64,000 bases of DNA from CAYVAP01 sp964343195 (lineage in GTDB: Bacteria; Bacteroidota; Bacteroidia; J057), in NCBI GenBank assembly GCA_964343195.1, contig CAYFIR010000009.1:1-64000 (forward strand). The letters are read 5' to 3'. Both the position numbers and the translations under genes were made by a program. Below the pieces are notes generated by a model. It saw only the letters and a program-made list of their open reading frames with translations, searched no databases and was not told the origin of the DNA. This document shows, in pieces, positions 8,515-16,489 of this stretch (within the stretch, counting starts at the first letter, position 1; every line of letters starts with the position of its first letter).

Positions 8515-8770
8515 CAGTAGGGGAAAAACAGAGAGTCAGTACCCCGCAGAGCTAAGGCTGTTCTGGCTAAATTCTCCTTTGGGTGGGGGTAAAATCAACA
8601 CGTTCATGGCCTGTTGCCACACGCTGAATAGTTAGATGCGTGAAATAACATACCCAGGCTATTGATTCTCGTATCTAGGAGTGCGAATTTTGTGGTTATT
8701 TCAGAGACCACAATCAGGCGGCACAGTCTGAACACATTACGTTTAAGGAAATCAAAAAAGAAAGCATATC

Positions 8771-9418
8771 ATGCGAAAGATTGCACTATACCTGCTCGCC
8801 CTGCCAGTTGTGGCTTTACTATCCCAGGGGTTTGTAGCCCCACAGGATGATGCTGACCAGATTCTTGCGGCCTCCAAGGCCAAGCTTCAGTCTGTCAGTG
8901 ACTTCTCCGCCAATTTCTCCATGGAACTCAACAATCCCAGTATGAGCGCCCCTGTCAACCGTGAAGGGAGCTTTAAGTACAAAAACGGGATGTATGTGTT
9001 CCAGATGGATGGGCAGGAAATCTACTGCGACAAAAACAGGACCTGGGTTTACCTCTCAGAGGTGAACGAAGTCGAGGTTTCAGCCTATGACCCGGAATAT
9101 TCCGCAAATATCGAGTCCATCTTCCAATTGTATGAGGCCAATGCCGAGGCGCGACATGACGGAGTGGAAACGGTAGGAGGAGTAAGGTGTGACAAAATAT
9201 TCCTGGCGATCAAATCCGGAGAACTGGATTATAACCGGGCGACACTGTTTATTGAGCAGGGAAGTAAACTGCCTCGTCGAGTGGTGCTGACTGACCGTCG
9301 TCAGACCGAAACCACTTACACATTCTCCAATATGCGCACCAACCAGGGGTACTCCACTTCTACCTTCCAGTTTGACGAGACAGACTATCCCGGGGTGGAT
9401 GTCATTGAGCTGGACTGA
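8771..9418 (+). CDS. lolA: Outer-membrane lipoprotein carrier protein LolA
   Basis: This 215-residue periplasmic chaperone would ferry lipoproteins from the inner membrane. A signal peptide of about 24 residues ends after LSQGFVAPQ. The mature part shows the LolA pattern: DQILAASKAKLQSVSDFSANF opening helix, then antiparallel strands with GSFKYKNGMYVF and a late LTDRRQTETTYTF strand. It ends at a strong terminator (9463-9500). The gap of 256 bases after ftsK shows no other gene. A diverged paralogue follows at 9713. Confidence 0.88.
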   Translation: MRKIALYLLALPVVALLSQGFVAPQDDADQILAASKAKLQSVSDFSANFSMELNNPSMSAPVNREGSFKYKNGMYVFQMDGQEIYCDKNRTWVYLSEVNEVEVSAYDPEYSANIESIFQLYEANAEARHDGVETVGGVRCDKIFLAIKSGELDYNRATLFIEQGSKLPRRVVLTDRRQTETTYTFSNMRTNQGYSTSTFQFDETDYPGVDVIELD

Positions 9419-9462
9419 TCTATAATAGATCCGATTTCGTAGATTATACAACTGTTTAAAAT

Positions 9463-9500
9463 AAAATAACCCCTACATTTGTAGGGGTTATTTTATTTTT
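9463..9500 (+). terminator. Terminator after lolA
   Basis: AAAATAACCCCTACA pairs perfectly with TGTAGGGGTTATTTT across a 2-base loop, a 15-bp stem followed by ATTTTTT. The symmetric A/T flanks may let it work on both strands. Confidence 0.9.
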
Positions 9501-9504
9501 TGTA

Positions 9505-9552
9505 AGAGGCTGTTTAGGTTTTGGCCGATATGGAAAAATCCAAACAGCCTCT
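9505..9552. repeat. Short inverted repeat, possible IS or MITE remnant
   Basis: AGAGGCTGTTT at 9505-9515 is repeated inverted as AAACAGCCTCT at 9542-9552, with a further partial copy AAACAGCCT at 9563. The motif resembles insertion-sequence terminal repeats, but no transposase is present. Confidence 0.4.
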
Positions 9553-9712
9553 AAGTACTCCCAAACAGCCTGCTCATGCCATACATGGTAAATTTCCCTA
9601 AGGCGGACAAGGCAGGGGTATGATATTCAATAACCCAAAGACCCCTATTTGCCCTATATACGCACCATTTCTGTTGTACCGTTACTTATAAGCTACTCAT
9701 TCCCCCTTTGAT

Positions 9713-10339
9713 ATGGTAAAGCGCTCCTTTTTTCTACTCGCCATTTTTGTTGCCTGCGCCCTTTCTATCCTTGCCGTACCACTTTTGCCCCCCGATAATG
9801 CGGATGAGCTCCTGGAGCAATCCCAATTCAGGTTGATGAACCTGGAAGGGCTGGAAATTGGGTTCCGGTCAGAAATCACCCTCGCAGGATCTGGACTTTC
9901 TGACTTTCAGGAAGGGAAAATCCGCTTTAGCCGTGGTCGTTATGCCATTTTAACTCCCGACGAAGCGATATTTTGTGACCTCAATAAGCAATGGATTGTA
10001 GATCGTCACAATCAGGATTACCAGGTGTTTCCCTATGATCCCCAGCAGGACCTGACCCTCGAAGTGATCTTTCAGCTATTCCGTAACAAGGGGCGTGCGG
10101 TTTATGAAGGAGTTGTCAACCTGGATGGAACCCCACATCACAAGGTGTTTATCCCCCTGTCAGACTCGAAGCTGGATCACAGCAGGGCGGTAGTTTGGAT
10201 TCATCCTGAGACTTTTTTCATGTCAAAAGTTGTCCTGATGGATCGTCAACAAACCACGACAACCTACTGGTTTTTTGACATTGTGGAAATTGCAGATGCC
10301 TCAGGCCTTGAGTTCAATTTTAATCCAGACAAGTATTAA
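9713..10339 (+). CDS. LolA-like periplasmic protein, second copy
   Basis: This 208-residue exported protein has a signal peptide (about 1-22). It is clearly paralogous to the preceding LolA: both share the DADxxLxxS opening, a pattern of one Cys after the strand reading GRYAIL, the VFPYDPQQD/SAYDPEYS segment followed by EVIFQLF or ESIFQLY, and a terminal LMDRQQTTTTYWF strand. It differs in the strands that form the mouth of the barrel and is more acidic at the C-terminus. The role may be transport of another acylated ligand or a specialised lipoprotein subset; this is inference. A lipoprotein gene starts 66 bases downstream, probably in the same transcript. Confidence 0.75.
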   Translation: MVKRSFFLLAIFVACALSILAVPLLPPDNADELLEQSQFRLMNLEGLEIGFRSEITLAGSGLSDFQEGKIRFSRGRYAILTPDEAIFCDLNKQWIVDRHNQDYQVFPYDPQQDLTLEVIFQLFRNKGRAVYEGVVNLDGTPHHKVFIPLSDSKLDHSRAVVWIHPETFFMSKVVLMDRQQTTTTYWFFDIVEIADASGLEFNFNPDKY

Positions 10340-10405
10340 TTTGCGGGTCAATGCAAATTGTCCCCTCCCCTTAACTGGTTGGTGCCTGATTTGCTACGCA
10401 ATGAT

Positions 10406-10963
10406 ATGAGGCATTTCTACCGAGCTATATTTTTTCTCACTGGGCTAATGGGGATAATCCTGATTGGCTGCGAGCAGGTTCCGACCAATCCTGGTCCAGC
10501 CTCCCTCTTGCAAGAACGGGTAGCAGCCCGTTTTGCCACGGGAGATACCCTGTCTGTGCCTCCCGAAACCCTGCGGCAAAAATTCCCGGATTCATGGGGG
10601 GAGTGGAGCGAGGCTGGAAGTAAAGCCAGCCTTTTTAAAGACCAGGAGTGGGCTTTTCCTACTGCAGAGGCCCGATACCGACAACTTGATCAGACTACTT
10701 ACCTCTCCCTGGAACTGGCTGACTATGCTGAGGACTCACTGGGATTGTATCGGCTTCGGGCTCAGTGGCCAGAAGTTTCCTACTTGCGCGAATTGCCCAC
10801 CAAGGGCGTTAGCCTTGAAGCCTCCAGAATAGCCCATTTTCGAAGTTCTGGAGCTACACGCCTCGAACTCATTTATGGTGGTCGCTACCTCCTGACCCTC
10901 CAGACTAATCATCCTGAGGGTGAAAAGCAATTGTTGGGAGCGCTGAAACACATCAATTGGTAA
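10406..10963 (+). CDS. Lipoprotein of unknown function
   Basis: From the ATG at 10406 the product has 185 residues with a lipoprotein signal ending in the lipobox LIGC. A TTG at 10358 would add 16 residues ahead of the signal sequence and is not favoured. The mature part, about 160 residues, is a mixed alpha/beta domain with WGEWSEAGSKASLFKDQEW and a repeated Tyr/Leu-rich strand pattern. It resembles small periplasmic proteins of Bacteroidota, but I do not recognise the family. The LolA-like gene upstream and acetyltransferase downstream are on the same strand with short gaps. Confidence 0.65.
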   Translation: MRHFYRAIFFLTGLMGIILIGCEQVPTNPGPASLLQERVAARFATGDTLSVPPETLRQKFPDSWGEWSEAGSKASLFKDQEWAFPTAEARYRQLDQTTYLSLELADYAEDSLGLYRLRAQWPEVSYLRELPTKGVSLEASRIAHFRSSGATRLELIYGGRYLLTLQTNHPEGEKQLLGALKHINW

Positions 10964-11021
10964 GGGAATTACCTTGAATTCTGGCTTATTGGCTCTATTT
11001 TACCAGGAAACCTTCCTTATC

Positions 11022-11582
11022 ATGAAATCGGAACGCGAATTAATGTTAGCCGGGGAAATGTACGACCCCATGGATCCTGATCTGGTCGCAGGGCGCAAAC
11101 TCGCGAGAGAGCTCTTCCAGGCATTTAACCAGACGACGGAAGATGAGCCCGGAAAGCGAAATGAGTTGTTAGGGAAGCTTTTTGGCAGACAGGGAGAAGG
11201 CTTGTGGATCGAGCCACCTTTTTATTGCGATTATGGCCAGCACATCGAAGTTGGAGACAAGGTCTTTATGAACTTCAACTGCGTCATCCTGGATGTCTGC
11301 CGGGTGAAAATAGGGAGCCACACGATGTTCGGACCCAATGTACAGGTGTACACCGCCACCCATCCTCTAAACTGGAAGGAAAGATCCTCAGGGCGTGAAC
11401 TGGGCAAGCCCATAACAATTGGAGCATATGTCTGGTTGGGTGGAGGAGCAATTATCTGCCCTGGGGTGAGCATCGGTGACCGAAGTGTAATCGGGGCAGG
11501 TAGTGTAGTTACCAAAGATATCCCTGCTGATGTCTTCGCTGCGGGCAATCCCTGTCGGGTAATCAAAAAAATCGAAAAATAG
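11022..11582 (+). CDS. Hexapeptide-repeat sugar O-acetyltransferase (Maa/NodL/LacA type)
   Basis: This 186-residue cytoplasmic enzyme would transfer acetyl from acetyl-CoA to a sugar hydroxyl. The Maa/NodL N-terminal helix begins MLAGEMYDPMDPDLVAGR, and the left-handed beta helix runs from about 65 to 180. The catalytic His is in the conserved TATHPL segment, and the end is the typical AGNPCRVIKKI. The ATG at 11022 was chosen over a TTG at 10974 because homologues begin just before MLAGEMY. The natural acceptor is not predictable. Confidence 0.9.
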   Translation: MKSERELMLAGEMYDPMDPDLVAGRKLARELFQAFNQTTEDEPGKRNELLGKLFGRQGEGLWIEPPFYCDYGQHIEVGDKVFMNFNCVILDVCRVKIGSHTMFGPNVQVYTATHPLNWKERSSGRELGKPITIGAYVWLGGGAIICPGVSIGDRSVIGAGSVVTKDIPADVFAAGNPCRVIKKIEK

Positions 11583-11626
11583 GCGGATTGCTTTCTCTGA
11601 TTTGCAGCAGCCTTAATCTCTACAAA

Positions 11627-12391
11627 ATGAATGCAATCCGTGCGATATTGAGAATGATAGCTTTTGTGGCCATCACGATGGTGCTGGCGACCAGAGCGCT
11701 GATCCTGCTGTGGGTCACGGGGAGATTTGAAATCATTGCTGGGGACTTTGCCCGCTGGGCCCGGCTAAACCTGAAGGTTTTGGGGGTAGACCTGACAATC
11801 AAGGGACAGTTTCCAGTGGAGCAGGTACTCATCATGCCCAATCACCGTAGCTACCTTGATGTAGTTGCCTTTCCACTCCAGCGATTGGTGGTATTTGTCG
11901 CCAAAATCGAAGTGAGCCGCTGGCCAGTTATAGGATTTGGGACCAGGGTGGTAAGAACTGTCCTGGTTGATCGCAATGATCCCGAAAGCCGCCGCAATAC
12001 CCGAAAGGAAATCCAGAACCGCTTTGATGACGGGGTATCTGTAGTCGTATTTCCGGAAGGCACCACCGCCCAGGCTCCTGAAATCAAGCCCTTTCGTCCT
12101 GGTATGTTTTTCGTCGCGGCGTCGGGAGAAATTCCCATCGTACCCGTGGCGATTGAGTATGGAACGCCAGAGGACGCCTTTGTCGGATCCGCTACCTTTG
12201 TCCCGCACTTTATCAAAACGTTTGGTAAACGTCGCACCCGGATGATCGTCTCATTTGGGCCGATTACCCGCGATACCGATGGCGAGAAACTCCGTGAAAA
12301 AGTTCAGGGGTGGGTAGAAGCCGAAGCGGCCACCCTTCGACAGGAATTGGGACTTCCGGAAGAAGTTTCACTTCACTCCAACCCTGTTTAG
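11627..12391 (+). CDS. 1-acyl-sn-glycerol-3-phosphate acyltransferase (PlsC family)
   Basis: This 254-residue membrane-associated acyltransferase completes phosphatidic acid, or acylates a related lipid. A hydrophobic N-terminus (about 5-35) is followed by block I NHRSYLD (the HX4D motif), block III FPEGTT, and PIVPVAIEYG. An ATG at 11627 is preferred; an upstream TTG/ATG-poor extension from 11588 has no family support. The TAG stop lies inside the left end of the inverted-repeat element at 12389-12572. Confidence 0.9.
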   Translation: MNAIRAILRMIAFVAITMVLATRALILLWVTGRFEIIAGDFARWARLNLKVLGVDLTIKGQFPVEQVLIMPNHRSYLDVVAFPLQRLVVFVAKIEVSRWPVIGFGTRVVRTVLVDRNDPESRRNTRKEIQNRFDDGVSVVVFPEGTTAQAPEIKPFRPGMFFVAASGEIPIVPVAIEYGTPEDAFVGSATFVPHFIKTFGKRRTRMIVSFGPITRDTDGEKLREKVQGWVEAEAATLRQELGLPEEVSLHSNPV

Positions 12392-12572
12392 GAACGCTCA
12401 AAAAATTAGTTCCGCTTTTGACTTGATTCCCGATGCTCGGGATCTGCGACTCCCTGCCCGCATACAGCGTCAGAAAAAGCCTCATTTGGCTCGCCAAACT
12501 CGGTTTTTCTTCCTTGCCTGCTAACAAGATCTCTTCGTAAAATCGGGAAGTTATTTTTCTCGCGTTCCTTAA
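12389..12572. repeat. About 185-bp imperfect inverted-repeat element, MITE-like
   Basis: The outer arms TTAGGAACGC (12389) and GCGTTCCTTAA (12562) are followed inward by similar arms AAAAAATTAGTTCC and GGGAAGTTATTTTT. Nested pairs lie inside: TCCCGAtgcTCGGGA (12428-12442), and GAAAAAGCC...TTTGGC with GCCAAACTCGGTTTTTC (12473-12509). It fills the whole gap between two convergent genes, and both stop codons lie in its ends. It could be a mobile miniature element or a large bidirectional terminator. Confidence 0.55.
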
Positions 12573-14572
12573 TAAGCCAATAACGACCTGACGGTATCTT
12601 TTAGGCGGGCATTCGCCATGAACTCCTGCTCCAGACTGGGATGAAATGGAACAGGTGTATCAAGAGAACCCAGTCGCTTCACCGGGGCATCCAGCCATTC
12701 GAAGCACTCATCTGCAATCGCTGCAGCAATCTCTGCTCCAAAAGCACCGGTAGCGGTAGCTTCGTGCAGGATCAGCGCTCGGTTGGTCTTTTTTACCGAA
12801 TCCAATACAGCCTGGCGATCCCACGGAACCAGGGTGCGCAAATCGATAATTTCCAGGTCCCAACCAGTTTCCTCGACCAGGGCCTCTGCCCATTTTACGC
12901 CCAGACCATAGGTGATCAGGGATAGCTCCTCCCCTTCACGCACTCTCCTGGCTTTCCCGATCGGGGTGTGATAATATACCTCTGGAACTTCTCCGTTTTC
13001 GGACCGATACAGGTATTTGTGCTCAAAGTACAGGATCGGATTCGGATCGTCAATCGCACTGATGAGAAGACCTTTTGCATCCTCTGGTGTCGAAGGATAT
13101 ACAACCTTCAGGCCTGGAACGTGGGTAAACCAGCTTTCGATGCTCTGCGAATGGTAAGGCCCCGCGCCAGTTCCGCCACCAGTCGGCATGCGTACCACAA
13201 CATCTGCCGCACTTCCCCAGCGGTAGTGGGTCTTGGCGAGGTTGTTAACAATCTGATTGAAACCACAGCTCACAAAATCTGCGAACTGCATCTCTACCAT
13301 CGCTTTGTGGCCACTCAGGGCGAGGCCCAGGCCTGCCCCCAGGATCGCTGATTCGCAAAGGGGGGTATTACGGACCCGGTTGGCTCCAAATCGCTCCATG
13401 AAGCCATCTGTGATCTTGAACACTCCGCCATAATCCGCGATGTCCTGTCCCATCAGGACCAGGTTGGGGTGCTGCTCCATGCTCTGTTCCAACCCCTGAG
13501 TGATCGCATCGATGTAGCGAACGGACTGAGTCGTTCCCTTTGGAGGGATCAGTTTGTGTGAAGGCTCCGCAAAAATTTCCACTGACTCCTTCTCCAGACT
13601 CGAAGAAATCTCTGGGGCTGCGTAGGCATCTTTTACCGCCTGATTGATTTTCTGCTTGATTTCAGCCCTGATCCGGTCAATGTCCTTGAGGGTGATGATG
13701 CCTTCAGATAGAAGGAATCGCTCATAATTGTCGACAGGGTCTTTTTCCTTCCAGGTGTCCATCAGTTCCTGGGGAACATATTTGGTTCCGGATGCCTCCT
13801 CATGACCTCGCATCCTAAACGTCATGCACTCCAGTAGGACTGGTTGAGGTTTTTTGCGCATTTGCCTCGCGAGTCGCTGTACGGTATGATACACCTCCAG
13901 GAGGTTGTTGCCATCAATGGTAACGCCCTTCATGCCGTATCCTTTAGCCCGGTCTGCGAGTTGCTTGCAGCGATACTGCTGCTCGGTGGGGGTAGAAAGG
14001 CCATAGCCATTGTTTTCGATGACAAAAATGACAGGCAGATTCCAAACGGAAGCGAGATTCAGTGCCTCGTGAAAATCTCCTTCGCTGGTGCCGCCGTCTC
14101 CGCTAAAGGCTACGGAAATGTGAGGTTCTCCCTTTAGCTGGTTTCCAAGAGCCACCCCATCTGCAACGGGGAGCATAGCCCCAAGGTGAGAGATCATCCC
14201 GATAACCCGATCTTCAGGCGAACCAAAGTGGAAAGAGCGATCACGGCCCTTGGTGTAGCCATCGGCTTTCCCCTGCCATTGGGATACCAGGCGATAGAGG
14301 GGCATCCCGCGAGTGGTAAACACGCCAAGGTTGCGGTGGAGGGGAAAGATAAAATCTGTAGCAGCGAGGGCTTTGGTCAGCCCCACAGATATGGCTTCCT
14401 GTCCGATGCCCGAAAACCACTTGCTCACCTTACCCTGTCTGAGTAAGATGAGCATTTTTTCCTCAACTAAACGTGGGAAGAGAATATCCTGGTACAACTC
14501 TACCAGCAATTCATTGGAAAGTCTTTTGCGATCGTAGTCCATGACCTTCAAATCTAATTGATCGGTCAACAA
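12569..14572 (-). CDS. Branched-chain 2-oxoacid dehydrogenase E1, alpha and beta subunits fused
   Basis: This 667-residue thiamine-diphosphate enzyme decarboxylates a 2-oxoacid and passes the acyl group to lipoyl E2. Residues about 20-330 are E1 alpha with the ThDP motif GDGGTSEGDFHEALNLASV...NNGYGLS. Residues about 345-667 are E1 beta, with GQDIADYGGVF, a cation-binding segment and FEHKYLYR. In most bacteria these are two genes; a single chain is common in Bacteroidota. Substrate is probably branched-chain 2-oxoacids from Val/Leu/Ile, feeding iso-fatty acid synthesis, but a pyruvate substrate cannot be excluded. E2 and E3 are not in the window. An XRE regulator gene lies 23 bases upstream on the same strand. 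Confidence 0.92.
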   Translation of the reverse strand: MLTDQLDLKVMDYDRKRLSNELLVELYQDILFPRLVEEKMLILLRQGKVSKWFSGIGQEAISVGLTKALAATDFIFPLHRNLGVFTTRGMPLYRLVSQWQGKADGYTKGRDRSFHFGSPEDRVIGMISHLGAMLPVADGVALGNQLKGEPHISVAFSGDGGTSEGDFHEALNLASVWNLPVIFVIENNGYGLSTPTEQQYRCKQLADRAKGYGMKGVTIDGNNLLEVYHTVQRLARQMRKKPQPVLLECMTFRMRGHEEASGTKYVPQELMDTWKEKDPVDNYERFLLSEGIITLKDIDRIRAEIKQKINQAVKDAYAAPEISSSLEKESVEIFAEPSHKLIPPKGTTQSVRYIDAITQGLEQSMEQHPNLVLMGQDIADYGGVFKITDGFMERFGANRVRNTPLCESAILGAGLGLALSGHKAMVEMQFADFVSCGFNQIVNNLAKTHYRWGSAADVVVRMPTGGGTGAGPYHSQSIESWFTHVPGLKVVYPSTPEDAKGLLISAIDDPNPILYFEHKYLYRSENGEVPEVYYHTPIGKARRVREGEELSLITYGLGVKWAEALVEETGWDLEIIDLRTLVPWDRQAVLDSVKKTNRALILHEATATGAFGAEIAAAIADECFEWLDAPVKRLGSLDTPVPFHPSLEQEFMANARLKDTVRSLLAY

Positions 14573-14595
14573 CTATGGTAAACTTTGCGGAAAAT

Positions 14596-15000
14596 TTATG
14601 CCTCCTCCCTGGTGGATTTTTCTGCCTGTAGCAGTGGGATCAACTGGCGCAAATCCTGGACAAAGGTTTTGAGCAATTCGTTTTCTCTATGCAGGTACTC
14701 AACCTGCTGCTTCATGAAAATCATATCCTGAGATGCCACGACCTTATCCGGGGCTTGAACTGGGGCACTTGAACTGGCGTTGTCTTTTAGAAATGGGGTG
14801 CCTTTACCCGTTAACAACCAGCGGGTGTTTACTTCTGGATAAGATTTGGCAAGCTTTTCCAGCATCGGAGAATCGGGCTTGTTGCGGCCAGTTGTGATAT
14901 TGGATACCCGACTGGCAGAGGTTCCAACAGTTTTGGCAAACTGGGCCTTGCTGATTCCCATATCCTTGATCAGTTGGCCAATGCGTTTTCCCATTTCCAT
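14596..15000 (-). CDS. XRE-family transcriptional regulator
   Basis: The 134-residue protein has an N-terminal helix-turn-helix (about 5-60) reading ISKAQFAKTVGTSASRVSN. The motif WLLTGKGTPFL (about 61-71), typical of CI-like Bacteroidota regulators, follows. A flexible Ser/Pro linker and a predicted coiled coil at 95-125 (KQQVEYLHRENELLKTFVQ) complete it and may dimerise. The gene is 23 bases upstream of the E1 fusion and may be cotranscribed with it, but target genes are unknown. Confidence 0.85.
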   Translation of the reverse strand: MEMGKRIGQLIKDMGISKAQFAKTVGTSASRVSNITTGRNKPDSPMLEKLAKSYPEVNTRWLLTGKGTPFLKDNASSSAPVQAPDKVVASQDMIFMKQQVEYLHRENELLKTFVQDLRQLIPLLQAEKSTREEA

Positions 15001-15164
15001 ATTATTCTGGCTTAAGATTTTGAAAATTGAATTATCTGTTTGGCAATATAGTCATGCTGGGGCGATTTGAAAAGATGGCGGCAATCGGGATGCAAACTGG
15101 TAAATAGTCCAGTGAAAGGTTTTTCCTGAAATGGGAGGATTTTAGGCGTAGAAGCCCTGAATCA

Positions 15165-15195
15165 TAAAATACCCCCTTGGATGTTTCCAGGGGGG
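15165..15195 (-). terminator. Probable terminator of metF
   Basis: On the minus strand CCCCCCTGGA and TCCAAGGGGG form a 10-bp stem with one mismatch and a 4-base loop, then ATTTTAT. It lies 40 bases after the metF stop. The T-run is weak. Confidence 0.5.
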
Positions 15196-15234
15196 CATCG
15201 TTCGGTAAGTTCAATATTTCTGGCAGGTCCGTAA

Positions 15235-16194
15235 TCAGACCTTGACTTTCAGTTGCTCCATGAGACTGAGGAAGGGCTTGGTATTCTGCATGATGTAGAA
15301 GTGCAGATAAGGGAAGCCAGCTTCCAGCAATTCGATAGATTGCTTCAGTGCCCAGTCTACCCCAACCTGTATTTCTTCCTGTCGGGTTTTAGCTTTGAGC
15401 ATCCTGTCGGCAAGTTCCTGCGGTATGTCGATGTGGAAAATCGATGGAAGAACGGTCAGGTGCTTTTTGGAAGTCATGATTTTCATCCCCGGGATGATGG
15501 GCATGGTGATTCCAAACTCACGCGCCTTTTTGACAAATTCGATGAACTTGCTGGAGTCGAAGAACATCTGGGAAACAGCGTAATGCGCGCCAGCCTCCTC
15601 TTTATCCTTGAGGACCTGAAGATCCAGGTCGAGGTTGGGTGCTTCAAAGTGCTTTTCGGGGTAGCAGGCTACGCCGATGCAGAAATTTGTATGAGCTGCG
15701 TCGATCAGATCCCGGTCCAGATAGGTCCCACTGTTCATGGCATCGACCTGACGGACGAGGTCAATGGCGTAGTTATTTACACTGCGGTCCTGTGGGACGG
15801 GGCGGGTATTTTGTTTGTCGCCTCGTATGGCCAGGATATTTTCAATACCCAGGTAGTTTAGCTCTATGAGGGCGTCTTCTGTTTCTTCCCGTGTAAAGCC
15901 GCCGCAGAGGATGTGTGGAACCGGCTCCAGGTTATATTTATATTTGATCGCGGCACACAGGCCAAATGTGCCTGGACTTTTGCGCTTTACTTTTTTGCGA
16001 TAGGTCCCATCAGGCATTTCCTCCCAGATTACCTCTGCAGCGTGGCTGGTAACGTCTATGAAAGGAGGGTGGTAGGGAAGGACCGACTCGATGGCCTGGT
16101 AAATTTTATTGATGTCCCTACCTCTTTTGGGAGGGATTATTTCCAGGCTAACCGTAAGATTCTTGGCCGAAGTGAGGTGGTCAACTACTCGCAT
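15235..16194 (-). CDS. metF: 5,10-methylenetetrahydrofolate reductase
   Basis: This FAD-dependent TIM-barrel enzyme (319 residues) makes 5-methyl-THF for methionine synthesis. Family motifs are visible: SLEIIPPKRG near residue 16 with the catalytic Glu, FIDVTSHAAE, HILCGGFTREE, LAIRGDKQ with the FAD-contacting segment, and SQMFFDSSKF. Length is normal for the bacterial short form without the eukaryotic regulatory domain. The gene stands alone, divergent from 16490, and has an inverted repeat (16252-16285) about 60 bases before its start. Confidence 0.95.
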   Translation of the reverse strand: MRVVDHLTSAKNLTVSLEIIPPKRGRDINKIYQAIESVLPYHPPFIDVTSHAAEVIWEEMPDGTYRKKVKRKSPGTFGLCAAIKYKYNLEPVPHILCGGFTREETEDALIELNYLGIENILAIRGDKQNTRPVPQDRSVNNYAIDLVRQVDAMNSGTYLDRDLIDAAHTNFCIGVACYPEKHFEAPNLDLDLQVLKDKEEAGAHYAVSQMFFDSSKFIEFVKKAREFGITMPIIPGMKIMTSKKHLTVLPSIFHIDIPQELADRMLKAKTRQEEIQVGVDWALKQSIELLEAGFPYLHFYIMQNTKPFLSLMEQLKVKV

Positions 16195-16251
16195 GCAAAC
16201 CGATATTTTTGAAGATGATTCAGAGGGTAATTTTCGTCAAAATCTCGCAGT

Positions 16252-16285
16252 AATAATAGGGCAAGGTAATATCCCCCCTATTATT
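16252..16285. promoter_or_regulatory. Inverted repeat upstream of metF
   Basis: AATAATAGGG at 16252-16261 and CCCTATTATT at 16276-16285 form a perfect 10-bp inverted repeat with a 14-base spacer. It starts 58 bases upstream of metF. It could be an operator or leader hairpin. No known SAM or folate riboswitch core was recognised. Confidence 0.4.
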
Positions 16286-16359
16286 GGCGAAAAAAGAATC
16301 GTTTCATCCTGCTAACTTTTACAAAATGAGGCAGGTATTGTTAAGTAAAATGTAAAAAT

Positions 16360-16413
16360 GAGGAGATAGTTCGGCTCGGTGGATGATCCGGCTCCGTTCA
16401 ACCCTGTCTCCTC
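16360..16413. promoter_or_regulatory. Long imperfect hairpin in the metF/16490 intergenic region
   Basis: GAGGAGATAG at 16360-16369 pairs with CTGTCTCCTC at 16404-16413 (one G-U), with inner CGG/CCG pairings. It is 77 bases before the next plus-strand gene and may be a structured leader. Confidence 0.35.
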
Positions 16414-16489
16414 TTTAATCGTTACAACAGGTAGGAGTCTGCTCTCAGGGTTTTACTATATTCAGGTGAATTAAAACTTTCCATTTTCT

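Noticed and set aside
15032..15214. 60-codon ORF between metF and the XRE gene
   Set aside because: Overlaps the metF terminator and has no protein-like features.
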